Shown here in pieces: positions 1 to 7,663 of a stretch of 34,168 nucleotides of DNA. A program made the position numbers and the translations under genes. Source of the DNA: Bacillota bacterium (GTDB lineage: Bacteria > Bacillota > Clostridia > Christensenellales > Aristaeellaceae); assembly GCA_023396045.1 (NCBI GenBank), contig JAEWXD010000030.1, positions 1 to 34,168 on the forward strand. Reading direction: 5' to 3'. The notes beneath the pieces are model-generated. The model had not been told where the DNA came from and made no database searches. It saw only the letters and a program-made list of their open reading frames with translations. The stretch's first letter is position 1. Every line of letters begins with the position of its first letter.

Positions 1-1631
1 ATCATAGGTAATAAGCCCATTTGTGCATAAGGGATATTATAGGTGGCAGTGCAATACCTTTCTTTTAAGGCGTCACTAATGGCATTTTGTAATTTTTCTA
101 AATCTTGTTTAAATTTTGCACTAATGTAAATGCCTTCAGCAAAATCTTTTTGTTCGATTTTGTCTGCTTTATTTACTACCAATACTCTTGCTTGGGTGGT
201 TGCGCCAATTTCTTCAAGTGTTTTGCAAACGGTGGCATAGTGGCTATCTACCTCTTCGTTAGATCCATCCAGTACAATAACAATTACATCTGCAAGGCTT
301 GCTTCTTCTAAAGTGCTTGCAAATGTTTTTACTAAGAAATGGGGCAATTTTTTTATAAAACCAACGGTATCTACCAGTAAAATTTCTTGCCCGTCGTTGA
401 GCTTCAGTTTGCGTGTCAAGGCATCTAATGTGGCAAATAGTTTATCTTCCACATAGGCATTGGCACCGGTGAGTGCATTCAATAAAGAGCTTTTGCCGGC
501 ATTGGTATAACCTACCAGTGCAACCACAGGCAACTCGTTTTTTTCGCGTTCTTTACGGCGCAAATTACGTTGGGCAGCAATTTTTTCTATTTCTTTTTCT
601 AAAAATGCCAATCGTTGTTGTATACGCCTGCGGTCTACTTCCAGTTTGCTTTCGCCGGGGCCGCGGGTACCTATGCCACCACCCAAACGGGAAAGCTCTT
701 GCCCAAGCCCTGTAAGCCTTTGGGATCTATATTTCAGCTGTGCAGCTTCTACTTGTAGTTTGCTTTCTGCGCTTCGGCTATGTTTTGCAAAAATATCCAA
801 AATCAGCGTGGTGCGGTCTATTACACGGCAACCTAAGTAGTTTTCTAAGCGTTTTTGCATACTGCCACTAATTTCATCGTCGCAAATAACGGTATCAATA
901 TTGTTTTGTTGTACAAGTCTTGCAACTTCTTCTGCTTTACCTTCACCTATATAGCTTGCAGTGTCGGGCTTAGGGCGTTTTTGCAATACTTTTTCTATTA
1001 CTTCTACATTGGCTGTTTTGGCAAGTGCGCGCAATTCTACCAGAGAAGATTCATCATCTATACCAAGTAGTAGCACGCGTTCTTTTTCCGGCTCGCCATT
1101 TGCGTCTAAGCTGTCTACTTCTTTTTCCGCTTCTAAAATGGCAGCTAAGTAATCATCGTGGGGGATATTACTTGCAGAACACAGTGGTAATAAGCGGAAG
1201 CCATCTTCTGCAAAAGGCGCAACTACAGCGGTTTGCATGTGCCCCGGCTTGCCATCAACTACTCCAACAGCACTCATTGCGTCCAGTTTTAAGGAGCAAA
1301 GCGCACTGGTATCCATGCCGGAAAGCATGGGGCTGCCACTTGGGTGGGTGTGTATACAACGCAAGGTACACAAACGATCGGTACCTCTACGCATGCTTAA
1401 AGCTTGCAGGTTTACACTACTGTTGTTGCCAACACAAATGCTTTGTACACTGCCATTGCGTGCAATATATATAGATATTTCTCTGTTATAATCTGCAGAG
1501 ATTTTGCAAATACACTCTAAAATCTCTTCACTTACAAATTCATGGCTGGTGGCAACGGTGTCAAATAATGCGTCCAATTCCAATATGGCAGTTTTGCGCA
1601 TACCTTCTAAATTTCCTATTGTTTTATACAT
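1..1631 (-). CDS. hflX: GTPase HflX, partial at 3' end (runs off left edge), with N-terminal JAMM-like region
   Basis: 543 codons are visible and the C-terminus lies beyond base 1. HflX is a ribosome-associated GTPase that splits or rescues 70S ribosomes under stress. The GTPase motifs are clear: the G1 loop GYTNAGKS at residues 374-381, then DTVGF (G3), NKAD (G4) and ISAK (G5). Before the G domain is the usual HflX glycine-rich region (GLGQELSRLGGGIGTRGPG). The protein is longer than the E. coli type because about 180 residues precede the HflX N-terminal domain. This extension holds H94-T-H96-P and then S104 and D107, matching the JAMM metalloprotease pattern HxHPx6SxxD. E51, in a strand-like segment, could be the JAMM glutamate. 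The start is ATG 1629-1631, with GGAGG 5-6 bases upstream. The GTPase call is firm. The function of the extension is inferred. Confidence 0.95.
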   Translation of the reverse strand, partial: MYKTIGNLEGMRKTAILELDALFDTVATSHEFVSEEILECICKISADYNREISIYIARNGSVQSICVGNNSSVNLQALSMRRGTDRLCTLRCIHTHPSGSPMLSGMDTSALCSLKLDAMSAVGVVDGKPGHMQTAVVAPFAEDGFRLLPLCSASNIPHDDYLAAILEAEKEVDSLDANGEPEKERVLLLGIDDESSLVELRALAKTANVEVIEKVLQKRPKPDTASYIGEGKAEEVARLVQQNNIDTVICDDEISGSMQKRLENYLGCRVIDRTTLILDIFAKHSRSAESKLQVEAAQLKYRSQRLTGLGQELSRLGGGIGTRGPGESKLEVDRRRIQQRLAFLEKEIEKIAAQRNLRRKEREKNELPVVALVGYTNAGKSSLLNALTGANAYVEDKLFATLDALTRKLKLNDGQEILLVDTVGFIKKLPHFLVKTFASTLEEASLADVIVIVLDGSNEEVDSHYATVCKTLEEIGATTQARVLVVNKADKIEQKDFAEGIYISAKFKQDLEKLQNAISDALKERYCTATYNIPYAQMGLLPM

Positions 1632-1657
1632 CGTGTACCTCCAAATTCAATGCTATT

Positions 1658-1686
1658 ATTATACAATATTTGTGGCAAGGGTTCAA
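1658..1686 (-). promoter_or_regulatory. Predicted sigma-A promoter of hflX
   Basis: On the minus strand, TTGAAC (1681-1686) is followed by a 17-base spacer and a perfect TATAAT (1658-1663). The transcript would start near 1651, giving a leader of about 20 bases before the hflX start codon at 1631, with the GGAGG site inside it. Confidence 0.75.
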
Positions 1687-1771
1687 GAAAAGCCAAGTAT
1701 TTCATTCTTTTTTGGAGTTTATCATTTTTTCGTTCTATATTATGATATAGATAAAATAAGAATATATAGCA

Positions 1772-2068
1772 TAAACAGTATATTGTTTACCAAGGCGAAG
1801 GATTTTTTATTCATTGCGTAAGCGATCGTATTATGATAAACAGCATTTCAGTGAATATAAACTTGGTAAATATTATAAAAAGTCGGTAGAAAATGCGGGA
1901 GCGAAGGCACTATGTGTAATTTATAATAAGCGCCTTAGATATTGGTAAAATGCCAATTTTGTTTGCGTGAATGGAAGTTTGAATATGGAATTTATAATTT
2001 TGGTTGAAACGGTATACAATATGGAAGAACAGTACAAAGAGTTTGCGTTTTGCAAACTCTTTGTATAA
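1772..2068 (+). other. Non-coding stretch with a possible relic reading frame
   Basis: The 470 bases between hflX and the glycerophosphodiesterase gene contain no intact gene. One plus-strand frame stays open from 1775 to 2065 except for a single TAA at 1946-1948. The residues before that stop look protein-like (for example YYDKQHFSEYKLGKYYKKS), and a TTG at 1814 is preceded by GAAGGA. It may be a decayed small gene or a chance open frame. I recognise no family. The stretch is AT-rich and lies between two minus-strand genes, so it also carries the hflX promoter and the terminator of the next operon. Confidence 0.25.
2034..2064. repeat. Perfect 13-bp inverted repeat (hairpin)
   Basis: ACAAAGAGTTTGC (2034-2046) is followed by a 5-base loop and its exact reverse complement (2052-2064). 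No T-run follows on either strand, so it is not a classical terminator. It lies just beyond the terminator of the PPK2-MFS-GDPD operon and inside the possible relic frame. It may be a second 3' structural element or an operator-type palindrome. Confidence 0.6.
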
Positions 2069-2070
2069 GT

Positions 2071-2091
2071 AAAAACCCACCAAACGGTGGG
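2071..2091 (-). terminator. Rho-independent terminator after the GDPD gene
   Basis: On the minus strand CCCACC-GTTT-GGTGGG (2091-2076) is followed by TTTTT (2075-2071). It starts 12 bases after the GDPD stop codon and would end the three-gene operon 5004-2104. Confidence 0.88.
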
Positions 2092-2103
2092 AAGTTTGTT
2101 GTT

Positions 2104-2907
2104 TTATTTTGCTGCAAAGCCTTCAAATATCAACATCGTATAGCCTTTGGCACGTGCTTCTTCCAGTTCTTCAGGGCTTTTGATGGTATATGCACACAGC
2201 AAGGGTTTATAAATGCGTTTTAGTAAATACATGCTTAGATTGTTATCTGTAGGTGGTGTATAAGAAACAAAATGGGGGGCAGCAAATAGGTTCGTTAGTA
2301 AATATTTCAGTATTATAGCTTGGTAGCCTTTGGTATGGTAGTCCGGTGTAAAATGGCCGTTGGAAAGTTGGCCACGCAATACATCGGGTCTGTTCCATCT
2401 TAGCCAAACAATGGGCAGTGGATTGAAGCATTCTATACAAAAAGAACCGTTATAGGCATCAAGCATATCCAGCGCTTCTTTTACAAGGGCAATGGTATCT
2501 TTAAAAGGCTTTAGTTCTACAATCAAAGGCACTTGACCGTTTACCAACTCTAACACTTCACTGAACAAAGGTATTTTGTTGCCGCATGGCAAGGTGTAGC
2601 GCACAATGTCTGCGTAGTCGCATTCGCTAATGCGTTTATCTATACCACAGAGCCTTTGTAGGCTTATATCGTGAAACACTACAATTTTTCTATCTCTTGT
2701 ATATTGAATATCCAGCTCTATGCCATAGCCGTGCTCTACAGAACGGGCAAAGGCTGCCAAAGTGTTTTCGCAAGGGAAGTTTTGATTATCATAATACCCG
2801 CGGTGGGTATATAAATGAGGGCTGAAAGCTTGTACATTTTGTTTGGGTTTTTGAGTTCCTATGGATAGGATATATAGGCTCAATAAAATTAGTATCAGTA
2901 TAATCAT
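2104..2907 (-). CDS. Membrane-anchored glycerophosphodiester phosphodiesterase family protein
   Basis: 267 residues. GDPD enzymes hydrolyse glycerophosphodiesters to glycerol-3-phosphate and an alcohol. One hydrophobic segment (residues 1-16) looks like a signal anchor, so the catalytic domain is probably outside the membrane. The TIM-barrel motifs are present: H35-R36-G37, E47-N-T, E64-L-D66 (metal ligands) and F-H79-D80, followed by a VELKPF strand with a further acidic ligand. The start codon overlaps the stop of the MFS gene as ATGA, so translation is coupled. A terminator follows directly. The substrate could be deacylated lipids or glycerophosphate-containing polymers, and nothing in the sequence decides which. 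Confidence 0.9.
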   Translation of the reverse strand: MIILILILLSLYILSIGTQKPKQNVQAFSPHLYTHRGYYDNQNFPCENTLAAFARSVEHGYGIELDIQYTRDRKIVVFHDISLQRLCGIDKRISECDYADIVRYTLPCGNKIPLFSEVLELVNGQVPLIVELKPFKDTIALVKEALDMLDAYNGSFCIECFNPLPIVWLRWNRPDVLRGQLSNGHFTPDYHTKGYQAIILKYLLTNLFAAPHFVSYTPPTDNNLSMYLLKRIYKPLLCAYTIKSPEELEEARAKGYTMLIFEGFAAK

Positions 2908-4151
2908 GCTGTTTTACTATCCCCACTTTTTGCTTTAGAAATGGTAAAGAAGGAAATAGCTACGGTAATAGCAGCATAGGGCATCAATACATTATAGCCA
3001 AATAGGTCTATCAATAAGCCTGCAAGTACAGGGGTTACAATTTGTGCAGACATAGAAAAAGTATAGTAATAGCCGGTAAATTTACCTATATCTTTGGGTT
3101 TGCAAATTTCCACTACCATGGGCAAACTATTTACATTAATTAGGGCCCAGGCTAAACCAACCAATAAGAACAGTATATACAATACAGGGCTGTAAGATTG
3201 CAAGAACGTAACGCTTAAAAAGCAAGCAGAGAGCAGAATAACACCCATTTGTATGGTGCGTTTTCTACCGATTTTGGTTGCAATATGGCCAACGGGAATG
3301 TAGGAGATAATTGCACCTACGGAGGCAATCAGCAAGCTGGTAGCTGCTTGTGCAGTACTGCTTTGCCATTTTACTTCTGCAAATTTACTGAAGTTGGTGG
3401 TAACGGCATTGTAGCCTACAAACCAGAAAAATATGGAAAATAATATTAACAGTAAGTCGTTTCTTTCTTGTTTACTTAAAGCTTTAAAACCGGAAAGCCC
3501 CATTTTTTCGTGGTCTTCTTCCTCTTCTGGGCCAATTTGCAGTTCTGCTGCAAGTTTATTTTCTTTAATGGTGAAGTAGAGTGCTGTTACACATGCCACC
3601 ATAAAGAGTGCCACACATAAAAATACAATGCTGAAGTTTTCTCTGCCGTCAGGGTACTTGCCAATGGCAAATTGCATTAATATCAGGGTAAACACACCGC
3701 CCACAGCACCCATCAGGTTAATTAAGCCATTTGCTTTAGAACGCAATGGCTTATGGGTAAGGTCGCTCATTAAAGATACAGCGGGGGAGCGATATAAACC
3801 CATGGCAAGTAACAATACAAACAGTATTGCTATAAAGGCACCTAAGCTTTTGGCTTTGTCTGCCAGTGGCAATAGTATCATAAGCACTACGGCAATGGCA
3901 GTACCGGTGAGTATGTAAGGCATACGTTTGCCCATTTTAAAATGGGTTTTATCGCTTAAAGAACCAAAAAAGGGCAACAGAAATACAGCTAAAATATTAT
4001 CTAAAGCCATAATGATGCCTTGCCATACTTCAGAAAGGTGAAAAGTGTTTTTTAATATTTTGGGAATCACAGGGTCGTAAAGCTGCCAAAAAGAAGATAT
4101 AGACATAAAGGCAAGGCCTATGAGTAGTGTGCGCTTATAGTTCAATTTCAT
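2904..4151 (-). CDS. MFS transporter, SLC45 / glycoside-cation symporter-like
   Basis: 415 residues with about 12 hydrophobic segments and a charged central loop near residues 200-225 (EEEEDHEK). The loop after the second helix, GSLSDKTHFKMGKRMP, fits the S-D-x(5)-G-[KR]-R-x-P pattern of SLC45/GPH-type sugar symporters. The N-terminal segment FWQLYDPVIPKILKNTF is also typical of Bacillota proteins annotated this way. The start overlaps the end of the PPK2-like gene by 17 bases and has its own GAGAGG site. The stop overlaps the GDPD start. The substrate is unknown. A sugar or sugar-phosphodiester product is a guess from family and context. Confidence 0.85.
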   Translation of the reverse strand: MKLNYKRTLLIGLAFMSISSFWQLYDPVIPKILKNTFHLSEVWQGIIMALDNILAVFLLPFFGSLSDKTHFKMGKRMPYILTGTAIAVVLMILLPLADKAKSLGAFIAILFVLLLAMGLYRSPAVSLMSDLTHKPLRSKANGLINLMGAVGGVFTLILMQFAIGKYPDGRENFSIVFLCVALFMVACVTALYFTIKENKLAAELQIGPEEEEDHEKMGLSGFKALSKQERNDLLLILFSIFFWFVGYNAVTTNFSKFAEVKWQSSTAQAATSLLIASVGAIISYIPVGHIATKIGRKRTIQMGVILLSACFLSVTFLQSYSPVLYILFLLVGLAWALINVNSLPMVVEICKPKDIGKFTGYYYTFSMSAQIVTPVLAGLLIDLFGYNVLMPYAAITVAISFFTISKAKSGDSKTA

Positions 4152-5004
4152 GGTGTACCTCTCTTTGTAAACGGTCTAAATAGATGGGAAGCTGCAGCTT
4201 ATCTTGTTCCCTAATAGACGGATATTCCAACTGCATTTTTTTGCACAGTTGCAGTAGTATTTCACTTGCCAAATAGCTGGTATACCATTTATGGTCTGCC
4301 GGTAAAATATACCAAGGAGCAGTTTCTGTGGCGGTGTGGCCAATGGTTTTTGCATAGGCTGCAATATAGTCATCCTGCAATTCACGGCGCAGCATATCTT
4401 GCGTGCTAAATTTCCAAAAGCGGTTTGGTTTTTGCATTCTATCTAAATAACGTTCTGTTTGCTTATCTTTACTTACATGTAAAAATAATTTTATTATGCT
4501 ATAACCGCTTTGTTCTAAATATTGTTCATACTGCTTTATCTGTGCAAAATAGTTTTGTGCTATTTCACCGATATTTTTTGAGTAAGCAGGCTCTATCGCC
4601 GGCTTTACCAATGCCTGTATGCAATCTTCATAATAGGCGTAGTTTAACAGGCTAATTTCGCCTCGTTTAGGCAAAGCGTGGTGAAATCGCCAAAATAAAT
4701 CGTGCTGTTGTTCTTCTTGGCTGGGTGCAAAAAAAGAATGTACATGGAAGTTAACTGCATTAAAATTAGAAAAAAAGTTTTTAATTAAGCTAAATTTGCC
4801 GGCACCATCCATGGCTTGCAACACAATGATAATGCCTTGCTTTTTAGAAGCATACAGTTTATCAAAATATGCATAAAGTTCTTTACTATTGTTTTGTGTT
4901 TGCAGAGCAATATTATCTTTTTGTAAATTATAAGGGGCAAAAGTAGAATATTGCAGCAAATCCAAAGGCATATTACCTTTATATAAGTATTCATTTAGTT
5001 GCAT
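4135..5004 (-). CDS. PPK2-family polyphosphate kinase-like protein with altered motifs
   Basis: 289 residues. PPK2 enzymes transfer phosphate between polyphosphate and nucleotides. Family hallmarks include the Walker A region AMDGAGK (64-70), HSFFAPSQEE, the second-strand region NYAYYED (121-127), LFLHVSKDKQ, NRFWKFS, DDYIAAYAK and APWYILPADHKWYT, which fit the subfamily around polyphosphate:nucleotide phosphotransferases. Two motif positions are unusual: after the Walker lysine the family normally has D-G-T-I but here F-S-L-I, and FNRSYYE has become LNYAYYE, losing the conserved arginine. Activity may therefore be changed or lost. I chose the ATG at 5002-5004 because AAGGAG lies 7 bases upstream. 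The ATG at 5025 lies upstream of that site and has none of its own. It is first in the operon with the MFS and GDPD genes. Confidence 0.88.
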   Translation of the reverse strand: MQLNEYLYKGNMPLDLLQYSTFAPYNLQKDNIALQTQNNSKELYAYFDKLYASKKQGIIIVLQAMDGAGKFSLIKNFFSNFNAVNFHVHSFFAPSQEEQQHDLFWRFHHALPKRGEISLLNYAYYEDCIQALVKPAIEPAYSKNIGEIAQNYFAQIKQYEQYLEQSGYSIIKLFLHVSKDKQTERYLDRMQKPNRFWKFSTQDMLRRELQDDYIAAYAKTIGHTATETAPWYILPADHKWYTSYLASEILLQLCKKMQLEYPSIREQDKLQLPIYLDRLQREVHHEIEL

Positions 5005-5027
5005 GGTTTCACTCCTTGAATGCAATC

Positions 5028-5055
5028 ATTATAGCAGATAATGGTAATTTGTAAC
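5028..5055 (-). promoter_or_regulatory. Predicted promoter of the PPK2-MFS-GDPD operon
   Basis: A perfect minus-strand TATAAT (5028-5033) has a weaker -35 (GTTACA, 5050-5055) 16 bases upstream. It is back to back with the MBL-gene promoter at 5065-5093, so the two divergent units share a 116-base intergenic region. Confidence 0.55.
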
Positions 5056-5064
5056 AGAATTTTT

Positions 5065-5093
5065 TTGCATTAATTTTTATTTTAGAGTATAAT
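5065..5093 (+). promoter_or_regulatory. Predicted sigma-A promoter of the MBL-hydrolase gene
   Basis: TTGCAT (5065-5070), a 17-base spacer, then TATAAT (5088-5093). The start codon at 5121 follows with an AAGGAG site at about 5109. Confidence 0.8.
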
Positions 5094-5120
5094 CAATTTA
5101 ATAACAAGAAGGAGATACCG

Positions 5121-5927
5121 ATGAAAGTACATATCCTTACCGACAACCAATGCAAGTTACCCCATCTAAAACAAGAGAATGGTGTGAGCATATTGGTAGA
5201 AACCAAAAAGCATACTATACTCATAGATGCTGGCCAAAGTGATGTATTTATGCAAAATGCAGAGGCGATGGGCTTAGATTTGCAAAAGGTGGATGTTTGT
5301 TGTTTAAGCCATGGCCATTACGACCATTGTAACGGTATCCTTCATTTTTTGAATGTAAATAAGCATGCCAAGGTATACGCAAGCAGTGATATTTTTGGTA
5401 AATATTATAATATAAATAATGAATATGTAGGTGTTTCACCGGAATTAAAAAAACATAAAGACCGCTTTGTTTTTGTAGATGCAGACTATTTTATAGATGA
5501 AAGCATTTATTTCTTTACTGGTAATGACAGGCAAACCGTAAATTCCATACGTGAAATTGGCTATACAGCCAAAAGCAATGGCCTTATGGAGCCGGATGAT
5601 TTTCACCATGAACTTTATGTTGTTATTGGCGATGGCAAAAAGAAAATCGTTGTTTCGGGTTGCACGCACAAGGGCATTAACAATGTGTTGTATTGGGCAA
5701 GGCATGAGAATATCAGTGCCTTTATTGGAGGTATTCGTTTTGGCAATTTAAGCTTTGAAGTGCCTAAACAAGCTGCCCAATTGCAACAGGCTGTTGCAGA
5801 TCTTAAAAGATATAATGTAAAATATTTTGCTATGCATTGTAGGGCAGACAGTATTTATCGGCATTTAGAGCAAGAACTTACTGATAAATTTTATAGAGTA
5901 ACCGTAGGCGAATCGTTTGAAATTTAA
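5121..5927 (+). CDS. MBL-fold metallo-hydrolase, dihydropterin-synthase (MptE)-like subgroup
   Basis: 268 residues. The metal site motif SHGHYDH is at residues 63-69 (H64, H66, D68, H69), after ILIDAGQSDVF (about 33-43). Later ligands are likely in SGCTHKG and near MHCRADS. The N-terminal pattern and the insert between the motif and the CTH strand resemble the COG1237 group, which includes 7,8-dihydropterin-6-yl-methyl-aminobenzene-phosphate synthases and many uncharacterised bacterial hydrolases. The substrate cannot be read from sequence. No signal peptide is seen, so it is cytoplasmic. It has its own promoter and an AAGGAG site. A terminator-like hairpin separates it from the ABC importer genes, which have no separate promoter that I can see. 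Confidence 0.88.
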   Translation: MKVHILTDNQCKLPHLKQENGVSILVETKKHTILIDAGQSDVFMQNAEAMGLDLQKVDVCCLSHGHYDHCNGILHFLNVNKHAKVYASSDIFGKYYNINNEYVGVSPELKKHKDRFVFVDADYFIDESIYFFTGNDRQTVNSIREIGYTAKSNGLMEPDDFHHELYVVIGDGKKKIVVSGCTHKGINNVLYWARHENISAFIGGIRFGNLSFEVPKQAAQLQQAVADLKRYNVKYFAMHCRADSIYRHLEQELTDKFYRVTVGESFEI

Positions 5928-5937
5928 TTCATAATAT

Positions 5938-5969
5938 ACTGAGGGTGTGCATAACATGCTCAGTTTTTT
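5938..5969 (+). terminator. Hairpin with T-run between the MBL gene and the ABC importer (terminator or attenuator)
   Basis: The arms are ACTGAG (5938-5943) and CTCAGT (5959-5964). The stem extends inward past one G-G mismatch to GTGT/ACAT, with a 5-base loop, and six T follow (5964-5969). The binding-protein start codon is only 15 bases further on, so a promoter cannot fit after the hairpin. Importer expression probably depends on read-through. Confidence 0.75.
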
Positions 5970-5984
5970 GTAAAGGAGAAGAAT

Positions 5985-6920
5985 ATGAATAAAAAATTAT
6001 TAGGTGTAGTATGTATTCTGTTATTATTGGTAAGCACTGCTTTTGCAAGTGAGGCACCGGTGCGTATTATGGGGCTCAAAGGCCCTACTTCCATGGGCAT
6101 GGTGCATATGTTGCAAAATGAAAACTATAGCTTTACCGCTGCAGGTTCGCCTGATGAAGTGGTAGCCGGTCTTGCAAACGGCACAGTGGATATTGCGGCT
6201 GTTCCCGCTAACCTTGCAAGTGTACTGTATAACAAAACTGAGGGCAAAATAAAGGCACTCAATATCAATACCTTGGGTGTACTTTATATCGTGGAACTTG
6301 GCGACAGCGTACAAAGCATTGCAGATTTAAAAGGCAAAACCATTTTAAGTGCAGGCATGGGTGCCAGCCCGGAATACGCTTTACGCTATATTTTAACCAA
6401 AAATGGTTTAAATCCGGATACGGATTTGAGTGTAGAGTTTAAAAGCGAACATACAGAAATCGTGTCTGCTTTGTTAAATGGACAAGCCACTATTGCTGTA
6501 TTGCCACAACCTTTTGTAACCGTTGCCCAAAGCCAAGTGGAAGGTTTGCGTGTAGCAATAGACCTTAACAAAGCATGGGAAGAAATAAATCCGGATACTG
6601 CTTTTGTTACTGGGGTAACTGTGGTGCAAAGTGCATTTTTAGAACAATACCCGGAAAAAGTGCAAGCCTTTTTACAAGACTATGCACAAAGTGTAGAGCT
6701 TGCCTTGGCAGATGTAGATAGCACAAGTATGCTGATTGAAAAATTGGATATTTTAAAAGCGCCCATTGCCAAAAAAGCTTTGCCCTATTGCAATATATGT
6801 TATATAGACGGTACAGAAATGCAAGAAAAATTAAGTGCGTATTTAGAAGTTTTGTATAACGCTAACCCAAAATCCGTGGGTGGCAAACTTCCAAATGAAG
6901 ATTTTTATGTTGTTAAATAA
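5985..6920 (+). CDS. ABC importer substrate-binding protein, SsuA/TauA/NMT1-like
   Basis: 311 residues with a secretion signal: NKK, then a hydrophobic stretch to about residue 19, and a type I cleavage motif AFA-S near residues 20-22. There is no lipobox cysteine, which is unusual for a monoderm Bacillota. Domain features match the COG0715 group: RIMGLKGPTSMGMVHML after cleavage, LANGTVDIAAVPANLA, the hinge-strand SIADLKGKTI and a second-domain NGQATIAVLPQP. Family substrates include sulfonates, taurine, nitrate and thiamine precursors; the actual ligand is unknown. AAAGGAG precedes the start. The 3' end overlaps the permease gene, showing one transport operon with the two downstream genes. 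Confidence 0.9.
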   Translation: MNKKLLGVVCILLLLVSTAFASEAPVRIMGLKGPTSMGMVHMLQNENYSFTAAGSPDEVVAGLANGTVDIAAVPANLASVLYNKTEGKIKALNINTLGVLYIVELGDSVQSIADLKGKTILSAGMGASPEYALRYILTKNGLNPDTDLSVEFKSEHTEIVSALLNGQATIAVLPQPFVTVAQSQVEGLRVAIDLNKAWEEINPDTAFVTGVTVVQSAFLEQYPEKVQAFLQDYAQSVELALADVDSTSMLIEKLDILKAPIAKKALPYCNICYIDGTEMQEKLSAYLEVLYNANPKSVGGKLPNEDFYVVK

Positions 6921-7662
6921 ATATAGAAAAATCATAAGCATAGCAATTTCCCTGCTATTATGGCAGGGGCTTGCTATGCTTTGGCATAATCGTATTTTAT
7001 TGGTTGGCCCTATAGAAGTAGTACAGCAATTGCTGTATTTGTTAGGTCAAACTTTTTATTGGCAAAGCTTGACAAATACCAACATACGTATTTTGTTGGC
7101 TTTGTTTTTAGCTATGCTTTTTGGCATTGTGTTAGCTATGCTTGCCAACTCATCTAAAATCTTAGAAACACTGCTTTGGCCCTATGTAAGCGCAATAAAG
7201 GCAAGCCCTCTTGCATCTGTTGTCGTTTTAAGCATTGTATGGGTGGGTACTGTTAATTTAAGCGTGCTCAGTATATTTTTAATTGTATTTCCTATCGTAT
7301 ATGGCAATATATTGGAGGCTTTGCGCAGTGTAGACCCGGCTGTGCAACAAATGTTGCAACTATATAAAGTACCTTTTTGGCGCAGAGTGCGTGTGCTTTA
7401 TGTGCCGCACACCATGCCTTTTTTACTTTCTACTTGCAAAATTGCTGTCGGCATGGCTTTTAAAGCCGGCGTTGCAGCCGAACTCATTGGCTTGCCTAAA
7501 CATACGGTAGGAAGTTATTTATATGAAGCCAAAATTTATCTTAGTACTGCCGATCTATTTGCTTGGACTTTCAGCATCGTGCTTATCAGTATGTTGGCAG
7601 AAAAAGTATTATTGTATGTTTTGCACCGAAGCTATCAATTGGTGCTTGGCAAAAGGGGTTAA
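6907..7662 (+). CDS. ABC importer permease, SsuC/TauC-like
   Basis: 251 residues from this start, with about six membrane segments. The cytoplasmic EAA-type loop lies in EALRSVDPAVQQMLQLYKVP, which contacts the ATPase. The usual glycine of the loop (LGAS or similar) is replaced in LYKVP. The start is uncertain: ATG 6907 has TGAAGA five bases upstream and gives a normal N-terminus, ATG 6895 and GTG 6880 are alternatives, and all overlap the end of the binding-protein gene. The ATPase gene follows one base after the stop. The product is the membrane channel of the importer. Family substrates are small anions and vitamin precursors. Confidence 0.9.
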   Translation: MLLNKYRKIISIAISLLLWQGLAMLWHNRILLVGPIEVVQQLLYLLGQTFYWQSLTNTNIRILLALFLAMLFGIVLAMLANSSKILETLLWPYVSAIKASPLASVVVLSIVWVGTVNLSVLSIFLIVFPIVYGNILEALRSVDPAVQQMLQLYKVPFWRRVRVLYVPHTMPFLLSTCKIAVGMAFKAGVAAELIGLPKHTVGSYLYEAKIYLSTADLFAWTFSIVLISMLAEKVLLYVLHRSYQLVLGKRG

Positions 7663-7663
7663 T

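Noticed and set aside
1025..1474. Plus-strand open frame of 149 codons
   Set aside because: It is the antisense of hflX. The minus frame has clear domain motifs, while this one has unnatural composition and no ribosome site.
5928..5984. Riboswitch (for example TPP) before the ABC importer
   Set aside because: The gap is only 57 bases and contains just the hairpin and the ribosome site. No known aptamer fits.
7523..7663. Longer start for the ABC ATPase at 7523
   Set aside because: The extra 47 residues overlap the permease in another frame and do not look like an ATPase N-terminus. ATG 7664 has AAAAGGGG and begins the conserved domain.
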